A DNA stretch of 64,000 bases, taken from positions 33,699 to 97,698 of the forward strand of contig JASANE010025077.1 of NCBI GenBank assembly GCA_030248225.1, given 5' to 3'. Below are positions 47,130 through 57,212 of this stretch, one piece after another (within the stretch, counting starts at the first letter, position 1; each line of letters opens with the position of its first letter). Origin of the DNA: Trileptium ribeirensis (taxonomy: Eukaryota > Nematoda > Enoplea > Enoplida > Thoracostomopsidae). Both the position numbers and the translations under genes were made by a program. Below the pieces are notes generated by a model. The model was not told where the DNA came from and made no database searches. It was given only the letters and a program-made list of their open reading frames with translations.

Positions 47130-49199
47130 AGTCTTAGTATTTGAGAAGCAATTATTGGTTTCAGTATCATATACTGCACTTGCTCATGAAAGTAGTACTT
47201 GTTTTTATGCTAGTTAGCTGCATGTTAATGTCAAGAGTGTATAAGGGTATAAAATTGTGTCACCTCCCAGTATCCTAATATAAACTCGTATTTCATGACA
47301 CGAGCGTTTTGAGCTCCTCCTTCTCCGTCATTGCTGGAGGAAGAGGTCACCATAAATTGACCCACCCAGTTTTGTGGGTAGATAGCTCGGATGTCCACTT
47401 CGTGGAGGACGCGGTAAGGCTGGAAACACATGTTTTAAGAACAAATAGGGGTTTACATTTTCGGGAAGTGACATGCCCTTCCCTGCACAGTGTTAATGTA
47501 TAGTGTAAGCTACAAATTTTTTCTGCCCTGAGGATTTTTCAGATACGTATATCATTTCATGTCCCTACCAATTTTCAATCTTTACAGTGGTCGAAAAAGA
47601 TATTAATTTGAATTCTTTGGTTTTGATATGTGACTAAAATGACCGTAGCGTTGTCACTGAAGTGTTGTCGGTGTGCAGGTGTATAATGGGACTCAAAATA
47701 GGCCCAGGGAACTGAATTTGAAACGACGAAGTGGTCACTAATCGCAGAGTAGCCATACTCGCTCCGTTTCCCCATCATTATGTTATGTACATGGAAAAAG
47801 TAATATTTAATACGATAGCGCTACATCAATATCAATAAGCCATATCTCACCATGCCCTACACCGAGCATACATAGAGTCAGGACAAAACTAAAATGCCAT
47901 CGAAATAGCAATTCCTGTTGAAATCTTTTAGTCGAAATGTTTCTCTGTACGAGGTAAAAAATTAAACTTCTTTATCAAGTTCAAAAAAAATTTAAATTTT
48001 TGTATTGAAGCGGTGAAAATCGCTAAAACTACAGTCAGCCGCTTGGTTTCACCGTATCGTATACGTACATTATTATTGAGTTCTGGATGTAGTTAAAACA
48101 AGCGTAGCGAAGAATTCTAACTGGCTGGAGTTGGAAATTTCGACGGTGTCCGTTTCTGGTGTTTGGGGCGACTCAACTTTAGCTGGGCAGATTGACTCGT
48201 GTGATAGCTCATTGCGAAAGTTCAAAATCTGTTTCTTTACTTAAACCTCAGTGATAACGGATTCCAACGCTTTCTGTCCGTAAAAGTGGGCCGAATCTAT
48301 TCGGGTTGGGTCGAAAATGAACCGACAAATCATGTAAATTGTATTCCGACAAGTTATCCATATATCTGAGCCAAATTTTTTTAGACCAATAAATCTTATT
48401 AACAATAATGCTTTGCTGTGTAGCTGTTTAATAATGCAATGTGGGCAAAAATGTTTTAAATGGCCCCATGAGACACAAAATACACGAACACATCAATCAA
48501 TATCCGCGCAACCGCTCGAGCTATGTTGGTGTTATATTGCTCTAATTTTGTAGAGCAACTCATCCTTCACGTATACGCTGTGTGCTGCTACTGTCTTTGT
48601 TTACGCTACGCTGCAGCATTGGGTCAAAATGGGTTATGCAATCCTGGCTTCTCTACAAAGGGGTGGGAGGATATTCGAGCACTCACCCAAGATGTCGGCG
48701 TTTTCTACTGGTCATGTTGTAGGGTTGTACCAGTCAAAATGGCTGGATACCAGATATTTGGCCGGATACTGAACACGGGATAATCACAATTTGTTCTAGT
48801 GAACTTGCAAATTGCAGCAAATTTGTTTCAGCAAATTGTAGTAGAGAAATAGAAAGAAATAATACATATATCTAAATAACAAATAGTATAGAAACTCTGT
48901 AAGTAATGAGCTCGTCCACTGTATGTCAATTTTTTTCCGTTGCTAACGCCACCGCTACACATGCAAAGTGTAGCACGTGCAGCAAGATGATTTATCGTGG
49001 CGTAAAATACCCAAAGATCCCGGAACAAGCGGATTGAAAAATCATTTGCCACAAGACATTCCGAAATTTTCTGAATATGAAGTTTTGTCCAATTAACATG
49101 ATGTCGCCAAGGATAATTTTGGCTTCCTCCAGCTATTTTGATGCGACATAGTTTCAAACACAATCAATAAAAGAAAAGACTAACTCAGCAAATTACCAT
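47130..49199. other. No gene recognised
   Basis: 2 kb with no coding or TE landmark that I can name. A possible decayed copy start of the hAT family should lie near 49150. Confidence 0.4.
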
Positions 49200-50027
49200 G
49201 TGAAACGTAAGCAGGATAAATTTCAGTATATTAAGAATTTTTCATCTTCACCAAGAATTTTCTTTCAAAGTTTTTTAAAAAGACAGCTAGGTCAGTGTTT
49301 GTAGCAGCTTACCCATTCAGAAATGTGCGGTATATGTTAAAATTGAACCGGAGCAACATATATACATAATAGAGTATTGAAGTACTTAGCTGCAAGCTTG
49401 GCTACTAAATTACGTGAAGCACCAGTTAATGCGCTTGTAAACTTTGTAGTCAGGCTACATTGAAGTAACGTAACATATCTGCACAGCAGCATATTGAAAT
49501 TGTGCTAGTAGTATCACAGATGTCTCATTTATAGCATTCGGATCAGAAAATCATCATCTTCATCTAACTGATGGACACTGGTTGCCCAACGCTAGCCTGA
49601 TCTATGTCTCTGGGCAACAATCAGAAAATTATAGTATATGCATTTATATTTTCTTTTAGAACCATATATAGCAACCTGTCCTAAAAAATCACCCCAAAAT
49701 CGTCCTAAATAAAAATCACCCCCTTCCTTCGTGATACTGTAACCAATGATAGTCCATTGCCTTACCATGTCATAGATGTAGCCCTCTAATATAATTTAAT
49801 GAAATGAGGCTGGAGTGACGAGTAGTTATTATAGTTCTATAGGCCGATTTTTGAAGTAGGTCAAAAACTGACCCAAAAAAATTCAGTACAACCCTTGGGA
49901 AATTTGTTACTGTGTACTCTCAGGTGAATGTATATGCGCTAAAAGTACCTAAACGATTCGAAAACGATCGCTTAAGACGCACACCATAAATTTCTAGGAC
50001 TACTATATGTATACACTGAGAAACTGA

Positions 50028-50079
50028 CTGATTTTTTTTCGGACAGGTTGGTCTGTCTAGCTGTCCGAAAAAAAATCAG
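50028..50079. repeat. Left subterminal hairpin of the pogo element
   Basis: CTGATTTTTTTTCGGACA (50028-50045) is perfectly inverted at 50062-50079 with a 16-bp loop, 357 bp inside the left terminus. Confidence 0.9.
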
Positions 50080-50167
50080 GCAGTTGTATATATGTTATTT
50101 TTCATTTTAGGTTTTTCAGCAGTTATATTTAACGATATATAGTAGCTAGATATTGTTAGTTGCAAAT

Positions 50168-50397
50168 ATGTCTGAAAAACGATTTAAAGGATATTACTAT
50201 AAACGGAAACCTGAAAAGATTTCCCAGGATTTACAAGTGCCTCTAGCGGTAGCAGAATATAGACGCGATCCTTCTAAAGGGATCCGCGCCGTGGCAAAAA
50301 ATATTTCATGTCTTATTTCAAGCTGCAAAACGCACTGAAAGCTGAAGACGATGGTCGCACAAAAGGCGTTCAAGGCTCAATGCGGACTCTTGATAAT
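50168..50397 (+). CDS. pogo transposase exon 1 (N-terminal DNA-binding part, one-base frame break)
   Basis: Starts MSEKRFKGYYYKRKPEKISQ and goes on to AEYRRDPSKGIRAVAK, typical spacing for a psq-type helix-turn-helix. At the A run near 50294-50300 the frame breaks and continues as YFMSYFKLQNALKAEDDG to the donor GTGAGT at 50398. The break could be a true mutation or an error in a homopolymer. Confidence 0.65.
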
Positions 50398-50716
50398 GTG
50401 AGTTCTAAAAATCAACATAGAAGTTGCGTGTGCTGTGTGTCTTCCAAAGAAGTTTAATGTTTCTTGATCCAGAGCGTTCTTCAATTCTTCAATGAACATA
50501 ACAGTCGTGATCGGACAAAGTAATTAGATTTTGTGTACAACCGAGTACTTATATCCTGCCTTAACTTAAAAGTATATGAAATAGATCACAGCGTTATATA
50601 TACGGTCTTACGTGGTATTTTTTTATACCAGCTTTGGTGTTGTCTTGCTCCGAAACATACTTTCATTACGGAAATGGTATATAAGGAAAAGTCTACGTTG
50701 TGTAACATATTTAGAT

Positions 50717-50718
50717 GA

Positions 50719-50774
<56 letters not shown>

Positions 50775-50787
50775 TATATATATTTCA
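50717..50787. repeat. (TA)n microsatellite in transposase intron 1
   Basis: About 70 bp of nearly pure TA. Open frames of alternating Ile/Tyr through it are meaningless. Confidence 0.95.
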
Positions 50788-50966
50788 ACTTAGAAGTGCA
50801 TGAAACGGAACACAGCTTTATATACACGGCGTTATAAATCGATAGAAACAAAATCAGTAACGGAGAAACTTGTTTCTAAAGATGCAAACATGGCCATGTC
50901 ACGTGATTAAAATAGAATTAGAATAGAGATAGAATAAATTTTTGATAGATACCAGATTTATTACAG

Positions 50967-51379
50967 TTTGTGTCGTTTGTTAAGGATGTGGAAGCGGAAT
51001 TGGCAGGAATCGTTACCACTTTTGCGAAGTGTGGCTTCGGATACAATCAGCTGCAATTGCATGAACTCGCCGCTACCTACATCGAGATATTCCAGCTGAC
51101 ACGAAAAAAGAAGGACGGCACGGTGGTTGCGATCAAATTCAAAAATGGATTGCCATCGGAGAAGTGGGCGCGTCAGTTTGCCGAACGAAACCATCTTAAG
51201 CGGAAGATGCCCGTTCATATGTCCGCGTCACGAGATTGGGTCACCAAAAATATATTCATCATTAAACCGTTCTACGGTCTGCTCACGTCCATGGTTGCTC
51301 AGCTACAATTGGAAATGGCGCGGGCTGGAATTCCCCTGGAAGACATCCGTCATCACATATGGAACTTAGACGAAACGGG
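50967..51379 (+). CDS. pogo transposase exon 2 (CENP-B-type HTH and first catalytic Asp)
   Basis: The acceptor TTACAG at 50961-50966 continues exon 1 in phase 0. Contains KNGLPSEKWARQFAERNHLK, the FKNGxPxxxW...F..R signature of CENP-B/Tigger HTH domains. Then IPLEDIRHHIWNLDETG, in which the Asp of NLDETG is the first catalytic residue of the DDE_1 domain. Ends two bases into Gly at GTAAGA. Confidence 0.85.
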
Positions 51380-51767
51380 GTAAGATGATAAACATGGTGT
51401 GATCAGAATGTCGCCAATTTATCCTTCAATTAAGAAACCATATTTTATTAAAACGTTGTTTTACACGCAACTGGAACTTTTTGCGAATATATACTACATA
51501 TTGAATGCGCCTAGGATTTAGGCTCAGTTTATTTCGCGTTTTCAGTGTGGGAAGGAATTATTTAAGTGGTTTGCGCCGACATAGCCATTGCTCAACATAG
51601 TCATAGCTCGCCATTTGATCGCCGGAATTTTACAAACAAACCTTTTAAATGAACTGTCCTGATGTCAATGATTCTTAATCAGTTGGACGCGCAATTTTCG
51701 TAGAGCTTCGAGTAAAAAGAGTCGAAATGCAAAATAATTTTTCTTTGAAAATTAGGTTTGCTATTTG

Positions 51768-51768
<1 letters not shown>

Positions 51769-51820
<52 letters not shown>
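51769..51820. repeat. (TA)n microsatellite in transposase intron 2
   Basis: About 50 bp of pure TA directly before the exon 3 acceptor. Confidence 0.95.
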
Positions 51821-51823
<3 letters not shown>

Positions 51824-51835
51824 CTTACTTTGCAG

Positions 51836-52562
51836 CTTCAACCTTGATGCGAAGTCGCGTATGGTATACGCCGCTACCGCCGACCGGGCAAAATTCATCC
51901 GACAAGGGGAAGGCAGGGCGCAATATTCCGTTCTTTGCTCAGTCAGTGCGGCCGGAGAATGTCATCCGCCGTTCTTCTTGTTCAAGGGGTCGTACAAGAC
52001 ATCGGCCTTGGCAAAGTTTGATGTTCATATGGATCCCAAGACTGGTTGGATGACGGTTACGTCTTTTGCTAATTGGTTTGAACGGTTTCTCGATGCCGTT
52101 ACAAGACGGCCATTACTTCTGCTATTGGACGGTCACGTATCTCATCTATCGGCCGACATTATAAAGATGGCCATGAAACCGGACGCGAGGGAATTAAGCG
52201 TTCACGTTGTAAAATTACCCCCACACGCCACTGATGTTCTTCAGCCTCTAGACGTGGGAGTGTTCGCGACGGCTAAGAAAAACTACAACGACATGCTGAC
52301 CGCATTCCGCCGTGACAACAATGTCAGTGGGCAAATCACTAAGCCCCAGTTTTGTGAGCTTGTCACGAACGCTTTGCAAAAAATTCCGTCTGACCAAATA
52401 ACGGCTGCTTTTGAAACAACCGGGGTGTATCCGGTAGACTTTTCAAAATATCCAGAAGAACGGTTCGATCGCGTGCTTGTAGAAAAAGCAAGGCGCTTGG
52501 AGGATAACGGTGGATCGATCGACGATTTGACTGACGATGCTTATCGTGCACTGGTTAAGTAG
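51836..52562 (+). CDS. pogo transposase exon 3 (second and third catalytic Asps)
   Basis: Acceptor TTTGCAG. Completes Gly and reads FNLDAKSRMVYAATADRAKF. LLLLLDGHVSHLS carries the second Asp and VVKLPPHATDVLQPLDVGVF the third, so the D-D-D triad is complete. A conserved C-terminal segment TTGVYPVDFSKY follows. The frame stops at TAG 52560-52562 but stays open after it (next entry). Exons 1 to 3 total about 455 codons, the usual size of a Tigger/pogo transposase. Confidence 0.9.
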
Positions 52563-53690
52563 CCACTAAGCCCCCGAAGAAAAACGCCAAATAAAAGCCC
52601 GCAGCCATCTACATCAAGAGTATCACCACGATCTCAGGAAGCGCCATGTTCGCAAACACCTGTTGCTCGCAGCCTATTCACGGATACTCAATACCAGGTG
52701 CCGCCAAAACCTACAACAGCACCACCTCAAACATCAAACCCGCCAACAACTGACAGACAGTGGAAACTAGTATGGCAGCTTCAGTGGGTGCCACAATGGA
52801 TCGAGGACGTCGCAACTTCTGCAGGAAGCACACCATCCGCCAGTCAATCATCTTGTACTCCCGAAGAACGGGTCCAAATATTTCACCGCAGATTGTTGGA
52901 AAAGACTGTGCCTACAAATATTCCTAAGCGCAAGCTTGCTCAAGTTATTACTACGCCGTCGTACTTAAAGGAACGAGAAGAAGCTGCTGGCCGTCAACAG
53001 TTGAAGAAAGCAAACCATGCACGCGATACGCCTGTAGATAAGCGTCCGCTGAAGGGGAACCCGCAGCCGAAGAAAGCAAAATTTGCTAAGATCGACGAGG
53101 CTTCGACAAGCGCCAGAGTTATCCAAAAGAAAACATTTGGAGACGATTCGTCAAGCTCTGAAAGTGAAGCTGATCCCTCGGAAGCAGAAAAATCGCGATT
53201 GCGTTTTCGGGCTGAAAGGCGCGCTATCAAACAACAAGTTGCCGAAACTGTTCGCGCATTATCGAGTCATCATGATAGTCCACAACCCGATTTTCCCAAC
53301 GAGCGGTTCTACGGGGTTTTCTACGAGCAGCAGCCATATATTGGCAAAATTATCCAGTTCAATTACAACGGCAACCATGGAAAGTTGGAGATGACTTTTT
53401 TGCGCCGCGATCATCAGATTGGCGATCCCAATAACATTAAACTGACTTGGCCTCCACAGCCAGACATTGAAGTTGTCCACAAGAATATGCTTATTATGGG
53501 TCCGCTTAATATCACTCCAAAATCTACAACTGATACTGGCGGTTCCGATCGCGGCAAGATGGTTTACTATATGGACTCCTGCAGCTTTGGGAAGCTTCAG
53601 GAGAGGAATAATCGCTTCCTGCAGTTCGTGTGCAGTCCGTCGTCGCACCCTTCTGAAGACGAGCAACAGACTGACAGCAATGACGAGTAG
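52563..53690 (+). CDS. In-frame extension after a single TAG of the pogo transposase (376 codons)
   Basis: Same frame as exon 3 with no stop for 376 codons until TAG 53691-53693. It begins as a Pro/Ser-rich linker (PLSPRRKTPNKSPQPSTSRV), passes a basic region (KGNPQPKKAKFAKIDEASTS), an acidic Ser run (DDSSSSESEADPSEAEKS), and ends in a folded-looking domain: ERFYGVFYEQQPYIGKIIQF, a conserved-looking WPPQP, then MLIMGPLNITPKS. The last part resembles C-terminal extensions in some pogo/jerky-like transposases. Either the TAG is a point mutation in a roughly 830-residue protein, or this is a second ORF or a readthrough product. Confidence 0.7.
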   Translation, partial: PLSPRRKTPNKSPQPSTSRVSPRSQEAPCSQTPVARSLFTDTQYQVPPKPTTAPPQTSNPPTTDRQWKLVWQLQWVPQWIEDVATSAGSTPSASQSSCTPEERVQIFHRRLLEKTVPTNIPKRKLAQVITTPSYLKEREEAAGRQQLKKANHARDTPVDKRPLKGNPQPKKAKFAKIDEASTSARVIQKKTFGDDSSSSESEADPSEAEKSRLRFRAERRAIKQQVAETVRALSSHHDSPQPDFPNERFYGVFYEQQPYIGKIIQFNYNGNHGKLEMTFLRRDHQIGDPNNIKLTWPPQPDIEVVHKNMLIMGPLNITPKSTTDTGGSDRGKMVYYMDSCSFGKLQERNNRFLQFVCSPSSHPSEDEQQTDSNDE

Positions 53691-53823
53691 AAACACAGTT
53701 CCAGAGAAGGCTAATTTTGTTTAAGGACGCATTATTTTGCATTTAAACATTTTATTTTTAGCTTAAAAGGACTATTTCTTGTGTATTATTACTCTGAGAC
53801 CCCCTTGTATGCGTGTTCCACAC

Positions 53824-53885
53824 GTGATTTTTTTTTCGGACGGGGTGATTTTTTTTTCGGGAAATGCGTCCGAAAAAAAAATCAC
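53824..53885. repeat. Right subterminal hairpin of the pogo element
   Basis: GTGATTTTTTTTTCGGAC (53824-53841) is perfectly inverted at 53868-53885. The loop holds a third direct copy of GTGATTTTTTTTTCGG. The core is the same as in the left hairpin. Confidence 0.9.
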
Positions 53886-54449
53886 ATGTTTTTCAAAAAT
53901 TTCTTCAGTTTTGTTGTTTGTTGCTATATTTTCTTTGCTTGAACCGTAAATAAATACCGAAATACACATCGTCCATTGGCGACAGTTTAAAATTCGAAAA
54001 AATGAAGTGCCAACAAAAATTCAAAAACTGATTTTTTTTTAGGGCGGGTAGCTATATATAAACCAATAATTTTAAGTTTCCTACGGAATAGCCTGTAGGC
54101 GGTTGGAGGCAGCAAAATTGTCTAGTCCACGCTCCATGCATTACATAAACAGTCAGTTCGACGCACTTTACGCAACCCTGTACAACGGAAGGCAGTTTTC
54201 CACTGGGACTCCAAAAAACCGGCATCTAGATCGATAAATAAATATTTTAGCATGCTCAGCCTCTTCAAAGCTCCATTGAGGCAATTATGTTATCGCATTA
54301 AAGTTTAATGTAAAATTTATTTTTAATATATACATTTTTAAATCAATAGTGCCTTCATTTCTGCCTTCGTCTGTTTTACTATATACAAGTTTCGAAGACC
54401 AGGTTCCGGTCCCGGACCCTGTGTAAATGGACGGTTCCGATTATTCCTG

Positions 54450-56205
54450 GTATATATATTTGCGTTATATGTGTCGTTTTATATACATGTCTGCGTCAGT
54501 ATTACATAACTAAGATGGGCAAAAAATCCCGGAATTCACAAAAATTGCGCCTTACATTGATCGGAGATAAAATTTCTCGTGGTTTGAATTCTCGAGTGGT
54601 AGCTTGCAAATAGAGGTCAGCGGCTGGACATGAGGGGTAAGCTCATTCCCTTTGTGGCGGAACGTCGAAAGTCCTAACAGAAATAGAAGTGTGGCCTGTA
54701 GAAATACGCATTTGCAGTAGGTACATAAAGGTAACAGATCCATGCTGGATCGTTACCAGATAGGTTAATCCTGGCCACGGACTAATGGCCAACATTTACG
54801 AATTTGAGTACGTACATTCTCTCCGAAATCGAGCCCCATTGACGATGGCTGCAGGAACGCGAAGTCATCTGCTCGCCCGCGTGTGTATATATGTAAGCCC
54901 CTACTATATATCTAGGTAATTGGAACAAATCAGAAATCACTATCGGAGTAAATTAGAAATCATTAGTCCCAATAGTCTCGCTACATGACTATGTATTTTT
55001 ACAGTTCGGTTCGCACCGCCGACGTTTTCATAATCAGAATGGGCACTTTTGCTATTTATGGAATTTATAATTGTTGCATTATTATTGATATTTGTTGTAT
55101 GATATACCGTTTGTATTGCCATAAAGGCACCAATTGCATATTTGATTTGAATAATATGGTTATTTCGTTTTGCCATAAACGCACCCATTATTGGTTCGAA
55201 ATTTATCGAAATTCGGACCGATAAGAAAGTTTACATATAAGCTTAAATTTTGGGGTCAAATCGTCCCAAAAGTGATGACCAAGTACTTTTAGTAAAAGTT
55301 AATAAAATTTTTATGGCCTCGTAAATCAAATTTAATGGCCGAAAATTAAAGTATTTACGCAGAGCCACTCGAGCTCTCCAGCGTTTAGTCTGATTTCGGC
55401 AGCGCAGAATACTGTCGGTTTGCAGACGGGGTCTGTCGCTTTTCACCACTTATGGTTTTCATATGAGGAGGTAAGATTGCAAGATTGTGATTGGAATAGA
55501 TATTAATAGTTACTCGTAAGCTATAAAATTTATCTGGCACAAAGTTCCTTCCAACAATTTATCAAAGATTTTGTTAGGATGTCAGTGGCAACATACACCT
55601 CTAAAATTGGGCCTAAAACGTAGTCATCCCGCAACCGGATTTCCTAGGTTAATGTTCTGAGAGTGGGATAGCTCACCCTGAGTGACAATTTAATATCTCT
55701 CAAGAATTACTCCAAAGATTTGGCTGAAACTCTGGCCGGATCTTTGTAAGGATCCAAACTGTTGATTTAATCCATAAAAGTTTTGATTATCACGTCTGAA
55801 TCACAAACCCGACAACCCTGAAGGGGCTTGCTCCTACCGAAAACGTATATTTGAAATATTTTACGATTCCGGGAATTTTGCTGAAACATTGGCCGTAGGA
55901 ATGTCCGTCACCTAACACCACTTTCTTCGTAGGAATGTCCGTCACCTAATACTACTTTTGACAATATAGGCTTGGAATCACAAACCCGACGTCTCGACAG
56001 GGGTCCGCCCCAATCTAAACCTTTGTTAATAACTCAAAATTCCTTCCAGAAATTTTGACGATTTTTACTCTACAAATAGAGGCCCCTTAGTTTTTACTCT
56101 ACAAATAGAAGCCGTGGCCCGTACATAAATTATGAAAATTATGAACCCGAGCAGCACAAAAGCCGATCAGGATCTACACGAATGTCATAGAATTCCTTCC
56201 CGTAT
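54450..56205. other. No gene recognised; short tandem duplications
   Basis: 54600-54740 is an inverse fragment of repeat family D. 55110-55200 repeats GCCATAAASGCACC. 55891-55960 repeats CGTAGGAATGTCCGTCACCT, and 56069-56110 repeats TTTTTACTCTACAAATAGA. No coding signal. Confidence 0.5.
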
Positions 56206-56213
56206 GTATATGT

Positions 56214-57204
56214 CAGGGAGTAACCGGAATTCCGGTTCCGGCGAAAATCGTGTTCCGGTTGCGGTTCCGGCCAGGGGCAAAAACCATACCGGAACCGGAA
56301 TTCCAGTTTAAAAATTTTGTTTGAAATTTTCCACGTTTTTTGCTTCATCCTCTAATCCAAACATATGTAATATATATTATACAATGATCAAGCTCCAAAA
56401 CAACCAAGCAAAAGAAACGATTAACTAACCAATTTGCCGTATGAAACGTAAGTAGGGCACATAATTTGAGCAGGAATTTTTCATAATAACCTGCAGGAGT
56501 TTGTTAAATCAAAGCCAGGTCGATGGTTGTGGCAGCTATTTTACATATCCAGAAGTCTGTGGGGTACGTTTGAATTAAACCGGTCCAACTCGGTAAAAGA
56601 GTATGGATTACGCAGAAGTACTTAGGGTATGCTTGGCTAACATAAATTGCGTCAAGCACCCGCCAGTGCGCTTGTAAACTTTGTAAATCAGTCTAAATTG
56701 AAGTAAACTAACGTTGTCTGCAACGGAGCTAGAAACTGCTTTCTTGGTAATGAACTGTATTTATTGAAACTGTGCGAGCAGCATCACAGCGTGTCTCATT
56801 TATAGCATTCTGATTAGAAAGTTATCATCATTATGATCTAACTGACGGGCACTGTTTGTCCAACGGTAGCCTAAACAGTGTCTGTGACCACTGATCAGAA
56901 AATTACCTTCTATCATTTTCTCTTAGAATCGTTTGACTCGTTAGACATTGTTTGCTCTGAATGTCCAAAACCCGACATATTTGATCGCTAAATAAACATT
57001 ATTAGCTTCCTCAGTCTCTTTAAAGTTTCAGAAAGGCAATAATACCATCGCAATACATTAAGTTTAATGTAAAAGTTATTTTTAATGCATTTTAAAACCA
57101 ATATACCTTCATTTCTTCCATCATCTGTTTTACTATATATAAATTTCGAACACCAGGTTCCGGATCCGGTTTAAATGGACGGTTCCGGTTTCGGTTATTC
57201 CCTG
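56214..57204 (+). mobile_element. Non-autonomous hAT element with perfect 8-bp TSD GTATATGT
   Basis: GTATATGT at 56206-56213 is repeated exactly at 57205-57212. Termini are CAGGGAGTAACCG and the inverted CAGGGAATAACCG. The 991-bp interior follows the 41692 copy almost line by line, minus a central block. The exact duplication establishes the family's ends and superfamily. Confidence 0.92.
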
Positions 57205-57212
57205 GTATATGT

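Larger units (their letters stand above)
49671..54052 (+). mobile_element. pogo-type DNA transposon, 4.38 kb, TA target duplication
   Basis: Left terminus GCAACCTGTCCTAAAAAATC, inverted right terminus GCTACCCGCCCTAAAAAAAA, followed by ATCA and ATCAG. TA is duplicated on both sides (49669-49670 and 54053-54054) inside a (TA)n site. It carries a three-exon transposase with all catalytic Asps and long subterminal hairpins (see separate entries). Insertion into an hAT copy with clean ends shows it is the younger element. Confidence 0.88.
49200..54449 (+). mobile_element. hAT-family copy split by the pogo insertion
   Basis: The left half (about 49200-49670) and right half (54053-54449) align with consecutive parts of 41692-42833. 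The left half ends at TTTTCTTTTAGAACCATATA. The right resumes with AACCAATAATTTTAAGTTTC and ends GGACGGTTCCGATTATTCCT then GG. The 5' terminus of this copy is missing. Confidence 0.75.

Noticed and set aside
46884..47130. Four overlapping 61-73-codon frames on both strands
   Set aside because: They result from the CGAAC word repeats of the MITE.
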